This document shows positions 48,111 through 58,585 of a stretch of DNA of 64,000 bases, piece by piece; position 1 is the first letter of the stretch, and each line of letters starts with the position of its first letter. Source of the stretch: Nyssa sinensis (lineage: Eukaryota; Streptophyta; Magnoliopsida; Cornales; Nyssaceae); contig CM018043.1 of assembly GCA_008638375.1 (NCBI GenBank), positions 40,127,396 through 40,191,395 on the forward strand, in the 5' to 3' direction. Position numbers and translations under genes: made by a program. The notes beneath the pieces were generated by a model. It was not told the DNA's origin. It saw only the letters and a program-made list of their open reading frames with translations, and ran no database searches.

Positions 48111-48326
48111 AATAAAATAATTAAATAATTATTTTATTATTTTAATTAATTTTTCAGGGGTATAATTGCATAAGATTTTCAAAATCTGGGCCTTAGTATA
48201 ATTCTGTCAAACAGTGGGGGTCAGTTTGTAAATTTTTAAAAGTTCAAAACTGAACCAAAGGGTTCAGTCTCTTTACAACTGAACCGGTCCGGTTCAGTCC
48301 GGTTCTGACCGGTTCTGTTACATTGC

Positions 48327-48345
48327 TGACGTCACGATGACGTCA
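48327..48345 (-). promoter_or_regulatory. Double TGACG (as-1-like) element, LTR II
   Basis: TGACGTCACGATGACGTCA is nearly self-complementary, with TGACG starts 11 bases apart, about 0.8 kb upstream of the TATA-like box. The same motif is at 56827-56845 in LTR III and a close variant at 15709. A TGA-bZIP role is inferred. Confidence 0.5.
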
Positions 48346-49636
48346 GCCCTAAATAATTTTTAAAAAAAAAAACAGTTTATCCAAAACGACGCAGTTTCAT
48401 TTAAACGGTCTACCCGTTTCTTAATCGGGTCGGGATTCGACCCGACACCCGGTCCGACCCGACCCGGTACTGGTCATCGTCCCCAACCCCCTGGTTACTG
48501 TTGCCCTAAAAATCTGCAGATTTTCTCTTTCTATTTCGTGAGTTTTGGGACACGGTTTTCAACTGGTTCCTACTCCATTCGATTTCTGCACTTGATACCA
48601 ACATTTTGGCATCGATTTCAAGCATCGAATCAACCTAACAGGTTCTGTTTTCAAGAGGATAACCGTGACCTGCAACTCGATCTAGCATCCTTATTTCTCA
48701 ACCATTTTGTGTGTGGTTTGAAGCTACGTGACCTACAGACCATAAGGATCAAGACCCTATTTTTATATTTCGGTTTGGTTGCATGTTTTGGTAGATTGCA
48801 TTTTTGACCCGTAGCTTTGATTTCAAATTCGTGGGGCTACAGTGAGTCTCGGGGTCGCGTAGGTAGATGGTTGAGATCCTCTTGGGGTCTATTTCAGGTC
48901 TTGACACTCAAGGTTCCATTCTGCTATGGTCGATTCAGACCTGGTATTCCAAGGTCCATTAATGGAGGTCACCTTCGGTTTCTCATGGTTCTTGACCATT
49001 CTAACACCTCCAACACACACAGTATGCTCCAAACTAATTCTTAGGGTCAAAAATAACCATGCATGCAGTCCATACCCGTAGCAACTCATCAAAATAATTC
49101 AAAATTTAAAATGAAAGAATGAGGTAAGTTTGGAGTTTACCTTCAACAGAGACTCTCTTCTCCTATGGCTTGACTCAGAATTTCTCACAGTGCTTCCTCA
49201 AGTTCCTCAGGTCATGCATGCAATCCTCAAGCCTTTACTTCAATTGCCAATTCCCTCTCTCACTTGCATGCACAATCTCCCTTCTCTCTCTCTCTCTCCA
49301 CACTTCACCCTCACTCTCTCTCTATCCCTCACGTTGCACACACCCACCAACTAGTTGTATCAGATTTCTAAAAGGGCCCCTTTTTATGTGAGATTAAATA
49401 TATGTATATATATATATATATATCTCAAGACTTGTACACATATATGGTTATACATATACACATATGTGAGTGTATCTCTGCCCTTAGTGGGGTTGGTGGC
49501 TGCTGACCTGATAGAGGTGATGGAGGGCTATGATGAAGGGAATGCATGCAAGGCCATTGGCCAATTTGGGTGGTGGCTTGGGCAAGATCATAGGTTATAT
49601 ACATATATTGCTGTATTTATGCACAAAGTAACCAAC

Positions 49637-49715
49637 AGCCTAGTTGGTAACTTTTTGGGACAGATTTTACCTACCTTGGTAGGTCAAGGGTTCAATTCCC
49701 CTTGGCCTCCCAAGT
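49637..49715 (+). other. tRNA-like module, LTR II
   Basis: A-box-like AGCCTAGTTGGT (49637-49648) and B-box GGTTCAATTCC (49689-49699), followed by CCCTTGGCCTCCCA, antisense near the LTR start. Confidence 0.45.
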
Positions 49716-50037
49716 GACCATTTTCTCTTATTTTCTGGTTAAGGCCCTGTTTGGTTGTCGCTGAATTCCAGTTTCACTGTTTTGGCCTTAACTCCCAATC
49801 TGTAACTCCTTTTTCAGTGCAGTTTCTTTCTGTCACTTCCTACTCAGAATATCTTCCATTGACCAAGGTCCAATGTCAGTTTTTATTTTCTCGAGTTTCC
49901 CATAATTAGCTAATTCGAGTTTTATCACTATTAAAAATAGACATTAAATTAGCTAAACCTGACATTTCATTCCCAAAACAGTTTTTTTTTTTTTTTTAAT
50001 ACACAAAACATGCCAGTTAAGTAATCGGGGTGTTACA

Positions 50038-50051
50038 TCCTCCCCCCCTTC
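50038..50051 (-). promoter_or_regulatory. Polypurine tract, copy II
   Basis: Minus strand AGGGGGGGAGGA abuts the LTR at 50037. Confidence 0.85.
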
Positions 50052-50086
50052 AGAAGACTTTTGTCCCCAAAACTCAGTCTACAATA

Positions 50087-53000
50087 TCAAGTAAACAACT
50101 CGGGATATTTTTCATGCATTTCAGCTTCAAGTTCCCAGGTTGCTTCTTCACTAGTGTGATTTCTCCACAAGACTTTGACTAACGGAATTGCCTTGTTACG
50201 CAAAGTCTTTTCTTTTCGGTCAAGAATCTGGACTGGCCGTTCTTCATACGTTAAGTCTTCTTTCAACTTGAGTGGCTCATACTCAATGACTTGCCCCGGT
50301 TCTTGTATACACTTTCGTAACATGGATACGTGAAATACACGGTGTACCTTGTCCAACTCAGGCGGTAATGCCAGACTATATGCAACCGGGCCAATTCTCT
50401 TTAAAATCTCAAAAGGACCAATGTAACGAGGACTTAACTTGCCTTTCTTGCCGAATCGAAGTACTCCCTTTAGTGGCGACACTTTAAGAAACACAAGATC
50501 ACCTACTTGGAATTCAAGATCCTTCCTCCGATTGTCAGCATAGCTTTTGTACCGGCTCTGGGCCGTTTGCAGTCTGTTCCGGATCCTCTGAATTTGTTCC
50601 GTGGTGGCTTGGACTAAATCTGGCCCAAGCAGCTTCTGTTCACCGGCTTCAATCCAGCAAAGTGGAGATCGGCACCTCCTCCCGTATAGTGCTTCATATG
50701 GTGCCATTTTAATGCTGGCTTGGTAACTGTTATTATAGGCAAACTCGACAAGTGGCAGATGCTCTGCCCAGTTTCCTTTGAAGTCCAGTGCACACAGTCG
50801 CAGCATATCCTCCAATATCTGTATCACTCTTTCAGATTGTCCATCAGTTTGCGGGTGATATGCTATACTGAACTTGAGTTCCGTGCCGAGTGCCTCCTGT
50901 AGACTTTTCCAGAATCGGGACACAAATCGGGGATCTCGATCGGATACAATGGACAATGGTGTGCCATGTAAGCGTACAATTTCCTGAATGTACAATGCGG
51001 CAAGCTTCTCTAAGCTATAAGTGGTCCTGACAGGTAGAAAGTGAGCAGACTTGGTCAATCTGTCCACTATGACCCAGACAGCATCAGAGCCTTTCGGTGA
51101 CTTGGGAAAACCGGACACAAAATCCATGGTAATGTGATCCCACTTCCATTCCGGAATAGGGACTGGTTGCAGAAGTCCGCTAGGACGTTGATGCTCAACT
51201 TTCACCTGTTGGCATCGTGTGCAGTGAGCAATAAAATTTGCCACGTCCTTCTTTAATCCGGTCCACCAGTATAACTCCCTGAGGTCATGATACATCTTCG
51301 TAATCCCAGGGTGTACCGTGAATCTCGAGGCATGGGCTTCTTCCAGAATTTCCTTTCTTAACTCGGGTATCTTGGGCACACACAACCTACCTCGATACCG
51401 TAGAATTCCGTCCTGAATTCCAAAATCAGCTTTCCCTGTTGCCTTTACTTCATCACAGATTCTAATCAACTCCTCATCTTGAGTCTGTCCCGCTTTAATT
51501 CGCTCCACCAATGTAGATCCAACAGTCAAATTGGCCGGACAAGCCGTGCTACCTGGTGGAACTACCTCGATGCCCATTTCATCCAGATCTCGAATTAACT
51601 CCTCCTGAGAGGTAATCATGTAGGCAAGGCTTCCAGATCGTCGACTCAAGGCGTCGGCCACCACATTTGCCTTACCCGGATGGTACTGAATAGCCACGTC
51701 ATAATCCTTAATTAGTTCGAGCCATCTTCGCTGCCTCATGTTTAATTCCTTCTGTGTGAAGAAATATTTCAAACTCTTGTGATCCGTAAAAATCTCACAC
51801 ACCTCCCCATATAGGTAGTGGCGCCAGATTTTTAGGGCAAACACCACTGCAACTAATTCTAGATCATGGGTAGGATAGTTTTGCTCATGAGGTCGGAGCT
51901 GTCGGGAAGCATAGGCGATGACTCTATCATTCTGCATAAGGACACAACCCAGTCCCTTATAAGAGGCGTCACAGTAAATGACAAACTTCCCTTCTCTGGA
52001 GGGAATAGTCAATACTGGCGCTGTAGTCAGCTTCTCTTTCAGCAGCTGGAAACTCTTTTCTTGCTCATCTGCCCAAATGAATGGTACATTACTCTTGGTC
52101 AAATGTGTGAGCGGTTTGGCCAGCTTTGCAAAATCTTTCACGAAACGTCGGTAGTACCCAGCCAGTCCAAGAAAACTTCTGACTTCTGTCACAGTGGTCG
52201 GCTGGGGCCAATCCAATATAGCTTCCACCTTCTGTGGATCAACAGCGATGCCTTCTTTGGAAATCACATGGCCCAAGAAGGTAATGCTGGACAACCAGAA
52301 TTCACACTTGCTGAATTTTGCATACAGTCTGTGCTCTCTCAAGGTTTGTAGTGCTATTCCCAGATGTCTTTCATGCTCCTCCTCGTTGCGCGAGTATACT
52401 AGTATATCATCGATAAACACAATGATGAAGTTATCCAAATACGGTTTAAAAACCCGGTTCATTAAATCCATGAACGCGGCAGGGGCGTTAGTCACGCCAA
52501 AAGGCATGACCAGGAACTCATAGTGACCGTATCGGGTTCGGAAGGCCGTCTTTGGTACATCAGTATCCTTGACTTTGAGTTGATGGTACCCCGATCTCAA
52601 ATCAATTTTAGAAAATACACTCGCCCCTTGTAACTGGTCAAACAATTCATCGATACGCGGAAGAGGGTACTTATTCTTTACCGTCACTTTATTTAGCTCA
52701 CGGTAATCAATGCACAGTCTTAGGGAGCCGTCCTTCTTCTTCACAAACAACACGGGTGCTCCCCAAGGAGATACACTGGGTCGGATAAACCCTTTCTCCA
52801 ACAATTCCTCCAATTGGGCTTTCAACTCCCTTAACTCTGATGGGGCCATTCGGTAGGGAGTTTTGGATATAGGTTGAGTTCCAGGGATAAGATCAATGGA
52901 AAACTCGATCTCTCGATCAACCGTTCCTTGCGGTAGTTCATCTGGAAACACGTCGGGAAATTCACACACAACTAGCACTTCAGGCAGTGGGGGATTCTGG

Positions 53001-54604
53001 GCTTGGGTATCCAAGACACTACATAAATAACCACGACACCCTTTCTTTAATAACCTCCCTGCCTGAATGGCAGAGATTAGGTAGGGTGGTGGGGTAATGC
53101 CCTTTCCCTTAAACATAAACTCAGGCTGTCCCGGGGGCTGAAACAATACACTTTTCTCAAAACAATCGATGGTGGCATGATTGTGTGACAACCAATCCAT
53201 GCCCAATATCACATCAAATCCTTTTATCGCTAAGGGTATTAGATTGACTAACAACTCTTGGTCTCCAATCAGTACTCTACAGTCCCGAAGGATCGTGGAC
53301 CCAATCATTGACATCCCAGAAGGAATTTGTACCGATAACAGTTCATCCATAGGTTCAGGTATCTTATGCAGTTTATCAACAAAAGATGGAGACACAAAAG
53401 AATGCGTGGATCCAGGGTCAATCAACACATATGCAGAAATTCTAGAAATCGGGAGTATACCTGCTACTACAGCATTTGCAGCAGAGGTGTCTCCTGGTAG
53501 CAGTGCAAAGACTCTTCCCGGGCGGCCCTGTGGCTCCTTGCCTTTGTCCTTTGTCTTGGCAAGAGGTGCTGGAATAGGCTTCCGTTCTGCGGTGCCGGTA
53601 GTCAAGGCAGGGGTTCTCGGGATTGGTGGATGTTGCGGGCAATCTTTGACTTGGTGCCCCTTATCTCCACATCGGTAGCATGCACCAGTCAGTCGGCGAC
53701 ATTCTCCAGGGTGTAGGTTCTGGCAGTGAGGGCATCTGGACACTTCCTCAGTTTTCTTCTGACCCTTGTTGCTCTTACTTGGGCCCTCAGTCCTTTGCTT
53801 CTTGCTCGGCTGCTCCTTCTTAAAGTTTTTGCCCTTTTTCTTTCTTTCCTGGTCCTTCAGTTGGTTGAACTCTTCCATGTCCTTTTCAATAACTAGGGCT
53901 TTGTTAAGAACATCGGAATAGGTGTGTAGTTCAAAGGCCGAGACTTTAGTCCGTATCCCGATCCGAAGACCTGCGAGGAATTTCCTTGCCCTATTATGCT
54001 CTTCCCTCACCAAAAAGGAAGCAAATCTGGACAACGCAGAAAACTTGGCTGCATATTGAATTACGGTCATGTCCCCTTGTTTCAGGGTGGCAAACTCCTG
54101 AATTTTTCTCTCCCGGATTGTAGGGGGAAAGAACATGCCATAAAACTTTTCAATAAAATCGGCCCAGGTAATGGTGGGGTTCTGTACTTGCATCTCAAGC
54201 CACCACTTGTAAGCTTCTCCCTGTAACATGTAAGTGGCTAACATCACTTTCTCGGCTTCCGAACAAATCAAGAGCTTAAAGGTCTTTTCCATTGACATGA
54301 CCCACAGCTCAGCTTTCTCGGGGTCGGTAACAGCATCGAAATTCGGGGGTTTGAGCTTATGGAAGCGATCTAACAAGTCATTACGAATGCCGATTTCCAA
54401 CGGCTGCGCTGGGGCGGGCGGAGGCGGAACTACCGGAGGCTCTACCGGGTTATTTGCTGGTCCGGCCTGGTGTTGCTGTAAGGTTCTTGATAGTCCCTCA
54501 ATGGCCTGGCCGAATTGAGCTAATGTGGCCCTCATTTCCCGTAGGGTTACGCTCTCCGTTGGGGCCTGCGGTCCCCTATTGCTACTCCTAGTTCGAGGCG
54601 GCAT
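50087..54604 (-). CDS. Intact Tekay-like gag-pol polyprotein, copy II (1,505 aa)
   Basis: A single open frame encodes gag, protease, RT, RNase H, integrase and a chromodomain-type tail. Residues, counted from Met 54604: gag core about 80-250; zinc knuckle [14 protein letters not shown] 309-322; protease DPGST at 396 and ILGMDWL at 466; [11 protein letters not shown] with Asp 732-733; RNase H acidic residues near 879, 916, 941 and 984; integrase HHCC His1091, His1098, Cys1128, Cys1131; catalytic Asp1161, Asp1222, Glu1258 (35 residues between the last two, DD35E); GPF near 1396; chromodomain-like end about 1420-1505. The protease uses D-P-G where D-T/S-G is usual, which is common in this plant group. 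The start is chosen at the MPPRT Met because a polypyrimidine-CAG acceptor precedes it. An upstream in-frame Met (54640) lies in the putative intron. Confidence 0.95.
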   Translation of the reverse strand: MPPRTRSSNRGPQAPTESVTLREMRATLAQFGQAIEGLSRTLQQHQAGPANNPVEPPVVPPPPAPAQPLEIGIRNDLLDRFHKLKPPNFDAVTDPEKAELWVMSMEKTFKLLICSEAEKVMLATYMLQGEAYKWWLEMQVQNPTITWADFIEKFYGMFFPPTIRERKIQEFATLKQGDMTVIQYAAKFSALSRFASFLVREEHNRARKFLAGLRIGIRTKVSAFELHTYSDVLNKALVIEKDMEEFNQLKDQERKKKGKNFKKEQPSKKQRTEGPSKSNKGQKKTEEVSRCPHCQNLHPGECRRLTGACYRCGDKGHQVKDCPQHPPIPRTPALTTGTAERKPIPAPLAKTKDKGKEPQGRPGRVFALLPGDTSAANAVVAGILPISRISAYVLIDPGSTHSFVSPSFVDKLHKIPEPMDELLSVQIPSGMSMIGSTILRDCRVLIGDQELLVNLIPLAIKGFDVILGMDWLSHNHATIDCFEKSVLFQPPGQPEFMFKGKGITPPPYLISAIQAGRLLKKGCRGYLCSVLDTQAQNPPLPEVLVVCEFPDVFPDELPQGTVDREIEFSIDLIPGTQPISKTPYRMAPSELRELKAQLEELLEKGFIRPSVSPWGAPVLFVKKKDGSLRLCIDYRELNKVTVKNKYPLPRIDELFDQLQGASVFSKIDLRSGYHQLKVKDTDVPKTAFRTRYGHYEFLVMPFGVTNAPAAFMDLMNRVFKPYLDNFIIVFIDDILVYSRNEEEHERHLGIALQTLREHRLYAKFSKCEFWLSSITFLGHVISKEGIAVDPQKVEAILDWPQPTTVTEVRSFLGLAGYYRRFVKDFAKLAKPLTHLTKSNVPFIWADEQEKSFQLLKEKLTTAPVLTIPSREGKFVIYCDASYKGLGCVLMQNDRVIAYASRQLRPHEQNYPTHDLELVAVVFALKIWRHYLYGEVCEIFTDHKSLKYFFTQKELNMRQRRWLELIKDYDVAIQYHPGKANVVADALSRRSGSLAYMITSQEELIRDLDEMGIEVVPPGSTACPANLTVGSTLVERIKAGQTQDEELIRICDEVKATGKADFGIQDGILRYRGRLCVPKIPELRKEILEEAHASRFTVHPGITKMYHDLRELYWWTGLKKDVANFIAHCTRCQQVKVEHQRPSGLLQPVPIPEWKWDHITMDFVSGFPKSPKGSDAVWVIVDRLTKSAHFLPVRTTYSLEKLAALYIQEIVRLHGTPLSIVSDRDPRFVSRFWKSLQEALGTELKFSIAYHPQTDGQSERVIQILEDMLRLCALDFKGNWAEHLPLVEFAYNNSYQASIKMAPYEALYGRRCRSPLCWIEAGEQKLLGPDLVQATTEQIQRIRNRLQTAQSRYKSYADNRRKDLEFQVGDLVFLKVSPLKGVLRFGKKGKLSPRYIGPFEILKRIGPVAYSLALPPELDKVHRVFHVSMLRKCIQEPGQVIEYEPLKLKEDLTYEERPVQILDRKEKTLRNKAIPLVKVLWRNHTSEEATWELEAEMHEKYPELFT

Positions 54605-54622
54605 CTGAAGCAAGATAAAAAG
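54605..54622 (-). promoter_or_regulatory. Candidate 3' splice site at the gag start, copy II
   Basis: Minus strand TTTTTATCTTGCTTCAG|ATG has a good polypyrimidine tract and CAG exactly at the gag ATG (54604). The same occurs at 46106 in copy I. Paired with the donor at 55563/55562, the intron would be 958 nt and would contain the rest of R, U5 and the PBS. Confidence 0.5.
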
Positions 54623-54775
54623 TATTCTAAGTATCCTCATTCAATGTGTCATAGTAAGATTGTCATTCAAGTTATTCATCGGTTCAGAAATTCTATGACT
54701 TAAGTATATGTTTTCTAAGGATTCAGTGTTTAAATAACCCTAAGGTTCTGGTCTATACTGACTTTCAAACCTGTA

Positions 54776-54787
54776 GCTCTGATACCA
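54776..54787 (-). promoter_or_regulatory. Primer-binding site (initiator tRNA-Met), copy II
   Basis: Minus strand TGGTATCAGAGC is a perfect 12-base match, seven bases from the LTR end at 54794. Confidence 0.93.
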
Positions 54788-55562
54788 CTCTTTTGTCACA
54801 TCCCCCAGACCCACCCTGTGCGGATTTGGGGCACGTGGCAAAGGCCAGTTAGGCACTCATCGGGTTTTATCAGTTTTTTTTTTTTTGAAAGCAAAACCCC
54901 GACGGTAATCCTAACCATAGGCCATTCTGATATAAATCCCAAGCATAATGCATTCAACATATATAATTTAAGCAGCGGAATTTTCACAAGAGAATGCATA
55001 CATATATACTTGGCAGAGCATTCAGGGTACATCATAGTCAGTCCTATCTTAATCAAGATTACAAAACAGTTCACCACAAAAGGTCATAGTCTGTTCAGTT
55101 ACACAAAAAGTACAAAAATGGTATAGATTCACAAAAATGTGTTATCATTTTATCTGGGGGTCTCCAACATTTTCCCCCTAAGTTCTGGACCTGCTAAACC
55201 TGTCCATCTGAGGGTTCCCCTGAAATTATTAAAATAATGGAATGAGCTTTAAAAAGCCCAGTGAGTAACACAGATATCCAGGCAAGAGTTTCGAATTCAA
55301 TCTTTGCTTAAATCACATGGTTAATTAAATCAGGTGGAATTAATAGCTCAATAAATCCAAGTCAAGTTCAATAGATCAAAACAGATAAACGGTTCAGGGT
55401 GCTAGCATATCAATCAGAGTATAGTTAATCATTTGAGAAACTAAAACCATGTCAACGATGATAAAAGCATGCATTTAAAACAATTGCATTTAAAACATAT
55501 AGTATTCGAAACAATTTAGCAGATCGAGGAGCAGTAACTTAACAGTGTCAGAAGTTACTCAC

Positions 55563-55977
55563 CTTCAATATTTGAGTTTGAAGCTATGAACGGAGCCTTC
55601 CTCTTTTTCTCTTTAAGCCTAAAACAATTTATAAAGATTTATCAACTCATGACCTTAGACTGAGTAAGTCTACCCTATGATGGGTTTCATGGAACTAACT
55701 TATAGTGGCTAGTTCTTAGGTCTTACCTCTTAAGCATTTGGCTTAGGGTTTCAGTATCTTCCTGTTTTTTCATCTTGGCCTCGGCAATCATTTCCTTAGT
55801 ACGTGCCTTATATATGAAGGGCTGGATGGAAACGATTTCAGTGGACTTAGCTATTCTAATATGGCGCTCAATAACTCTTTGTTGCCTCAGTAATTCTTGC
55901 ATAAACTCTTGCTGTTTCTTATCGGCTAACCTCTGGGCCTTAGTCATGATGGTGAATTTCTTGCCCTGTTTGTCCAT
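55563..55977 (-). CDS. Candidate spliced LTR-encoded small ORF (LTR III, 5' of intact copy)
   Basis: Exon 1 is 55977-55727 (ATG in ACTACCATGG). Intron 55726-55619 has GTAAGA...TTTTAG ends. Exon 2 is 55618-55563, ending GAAG|GTGAGT. Joined to the gag acceptor at 54604, the small frame would end within a few codons in a frame different from gag, giving about 107 residues. It would thus be an upstream ORF on gag mRNA. The sequence is the same as in LTR II, so that comparison does not test selection. No family is recognised. Confidence 0.42.
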
Positions 55978-56033
55978 GGTAGTTTAAGTGATATTTTTAC
56001 CTAGAACACAGTTTGACATGTTAGAACAGATGC

Positions 56034-56048
56034 CTTCATATATTTATC
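56034..56048 (-). promoter_or_regulatory. Candidate TATA box, LTR III
   Basis: Minus strand GATAAATATATGAAG, about 57-71 bp before the ATG at 55977. It is the likely promoter of intact copy II, by position only. Confidence 0.45.
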
Positions 56049-56826
56049 GGTTCTGATTTTCATATTATAGACCTAACCATTGAGTTCGGAAGGTTGAAGA
56101 AAGTCAATTTAGACTCTCTCGGCTTTTAAATCTGGGTTCGGGTATGTCAGGGGTATTTTGGTCATTTTTGCCGTCACATGATTTCTGTCTCGGATGCGTC
56201 ATCTAATCATGTATACAGTCTCACAAGTGTCAGGTCTATCACTAGTATTAATTCCGTTTTAATCGGACTTCATTTAGGCCTTGTATAGTGTCAGGGGTAA
56301 TATGGTAATTTCATATGTTGTACTTTTCGGTACTTTATTTGCAGTCACGGACCTCACCATTGAGTCCGGAATGTCCAACATAGTTAAAATGGACTATCTT
56401 TCAGTAAAATTTGGCCCTATGTGTCATTAGGGGCAGTATGGTCATTTACCCTTTACATGTCTGTATTTTTCGGGACTTGGTTTCACAAATCGGACTCCAC
56501 CATTGAGTCCGGAATGCCCGAAATAGTAAGATTACACTATTCAATCATTAAATTCGGACTTGGTTTGACTTGTTTAAGGTCCAGGGGCATTATGGTAATT
56601 ATTCCCTTTTAATAAAATAATTAAATAATTATTTTATTATTTTAATTAATTTTTCAGGGGTATAATTGCATAAGATTTTCAAAATCTGGGCCTTAGTATA
56701 ATTCTGTCAAACAGTGGGGGTCAGTTTGTAAATTTTTAAAAGTTCAAAACTGAACCAAAGGGTTCAGTCTCTTTACAACTGAACCGGTCCGGTTCAGTCC
56801 GGTTCTGACCGGTTCTGTTACATTGC

Positions 56827-56845
56827 TGACGTCACGATGACGTCA
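56827..56845 (-). promoter_or_regulatory. Double TGACG element, LTR III
   Basis: Same 19-bp element as at 48327, in the U3 upstream of the intact copy. Confidence 0.5.
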
Positions 56846-58134
56846 GCCCTAAATAATTTTTAAAAAAAAAAACAGTTTATCCAAAACGACGCAGTTTCAT
56901 TTAAACGGTCTACCCGTTTCTTAATCGGGTCGGGATTCGACCCGACACCCGGTCCGACCCGACCCGGTACTGGTCATCGTCCCCAACCCCCTGGTTACTG
57001 TTGCCCTAAAAATCTACAGATTTTCTCTTTCTATTTCGTGAGTTTTGGGACACGGTTTTCAACTGGTTCCTACTCCATTCGATTTCTGCACTTGATACCA
57101 ACATTTTGGCATCGATTTCAAGCATCGAATCAACCTAACAGGTTCTGTTTTCAAGAGGATAACCGTGACCTGCAACTCGATCTAGCATCCTTATTTCTCA
57201 ACCATTTTGTGTGTGGTTTGAAGCTACGTGACCTACAGACCATAAGGATCAAGACCCTATTTTTATATTTCGGTTTGGTTGCATGTTTTGGTAGATTGCA
57301 TTTTTGACCCGTAGCTTTGATTTCAAATTCGTGGGGCTACAGTGAGTCTCGGGGTCGCGTAGGTAGATGGTTGAGATCCTCTTGGGGTCTATTTCAGGTC
57401 TTGACACTCAAGGTTCCATTCTGCTATGGTCGATTCAGACCTGGTATTCCAAGGTCCATTAATGGAGGTCACCTTCGGTTTCTCATGGTTCTTGACCATT
57501 CTAACACCTCCAACACACACAGTATGCTCCAAACTAATTCTTAGGGTCAAAAATAACCATGCATGCAGTCCATACCCGTAGCAACTCATCAAAATAATTC
57601 AAAATTTAAAATGAAAGAATGAGGTAAGTTTGGAGTTTACCTTCAACAGAGACTCTCTTCTCCTATGGCTTGACTCAGAATTTCTCACAGTGCTTCCTCA
57701 AGTTCCTCAGGTCATGCATGCAATCCTCAAGCCTTTACTTCAATTGCCAATTCCCTCTCTCACTTGCATGCACAATCTCCCTTCTCTCTCTCTCTCTCCA
57801 CACTTCACCCTCACTCTCTCTCTATCCCTCACGTTGCACACACCCACCAACTAGTTGTATCAGATTTCTAAAAGGGCCCCTTTTTATGTGAGATTAAATA
57901 TATGTATATATATATATATATCTCAAGACTTGTACACATATATGGTTATACATATACACATATGTGAGTGTATCTCTGCCCTTAGTGGGGTTGGTGGCTG
58001 CTGACCTGATGGAGGTGATGGAGGGCTATGATGAAGGGAATGCATGCAAGGCCATTGGCCAATTTGGGTGGTGGCTTGGGCAAGATCATAGGTTATATAC
58101 ATATATTGCTATATTTATGCACAAAGTAACCAAC

Positions 58135-58213
58135 AGCCTAGTTGGTAACTTTTTGGGACAGATTTTACCTACCTTGGTAGGTCAAGGGTTCAATTCCCCT
58201 TGGCCTCCCAAGT
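58135..58213 (+). other. tRNA-like module, LTR III
   Basis: A-box-like 58135-58146 and B-box 58187-58197, antisense to the LTR, as in the other copies. Confidence 0.45.
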
Positions 58214-58585
58214 GACCATTTTCTCTTATTTTCTGGTTAAGGCCCTGTTTGGTTGTCGCTGAATTCCAGTTTCACTGTTTTGGCCTTAACTCCCAATCTG
58301 TAACTCCTTTTTCAGTGCAGTTTCTTTCTGTCACTTCCTACTCAGAATATCTTCCATTGACCAAGGTCCAATGTCAGTTTTTATTTTCTCGAGTTTCCCA
58401 TAATTAGCTAATTCGAGTTTTATCACTATTAAAAATAGACATTAAATTAGCTAAACCTGACATTTCATTCCCAAAACAGTTTTTTTTTTTTTTTTTAATA
58501 CACAAAACATGCCAGTTAAGTAATCGGGGTGTTACATCCTCCCCCCCTTCAGAAGACTTTTGTCCCCAAAACTCAGTCTACAATA

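Larger units (their letters stand above)
46295..50037 (-). repeat. Tekay-like LTR II (3,743 bp), shared by copies I and II
   Basis: From TGTAACACCCCGATTAC (50037) to GGGGGATGTGACA (46295). It is nearly identical to 54794-58536; I see substitutions near 46355, 48503, 49511 and 49611, plus homopolymer and (TA)n length changes. It acts as 5' LTR of copy I and 3' LTR of copy II. U3 holds the tRNA-like module, a double TGACG element, four modules of about 140 bp (47648-48100), and a TATA box followed by a small ORF. Confidence 0.93.
54794..58536 (-). repeat. Tekay-like LTR III (3,743 bp), shared by copies II and III
   Basis: It is nearly identical to LTR II, with the same length after compensating homopolymer and (TA)n differences. 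It serves as 5' LTR for intact copy II, so the promoter features here are the ones that would drive it. It contains the small ORF (55977-55723), TATA-like box (about 56034-56048), double TGACG (56827-56845) and tRNA-like module (58135-58213). Confidence 0.93.

Noticed and set aside
48538..49044. Two consecutive plus-strand ORFs (89 and 75 codons) in the LTR as a host gene
   Set aside because: They are antisense to the LTR, repeat with it at 57038-57544, and have no recognisable domain or start context.
54605..54640. Twelve extra N-terminal residues of gag from the upstream Met
   Set aside because: They are encoded by the polypyrimidine tract next to a CAG acceptor. The MPPRT Met at 54604 is the better start.
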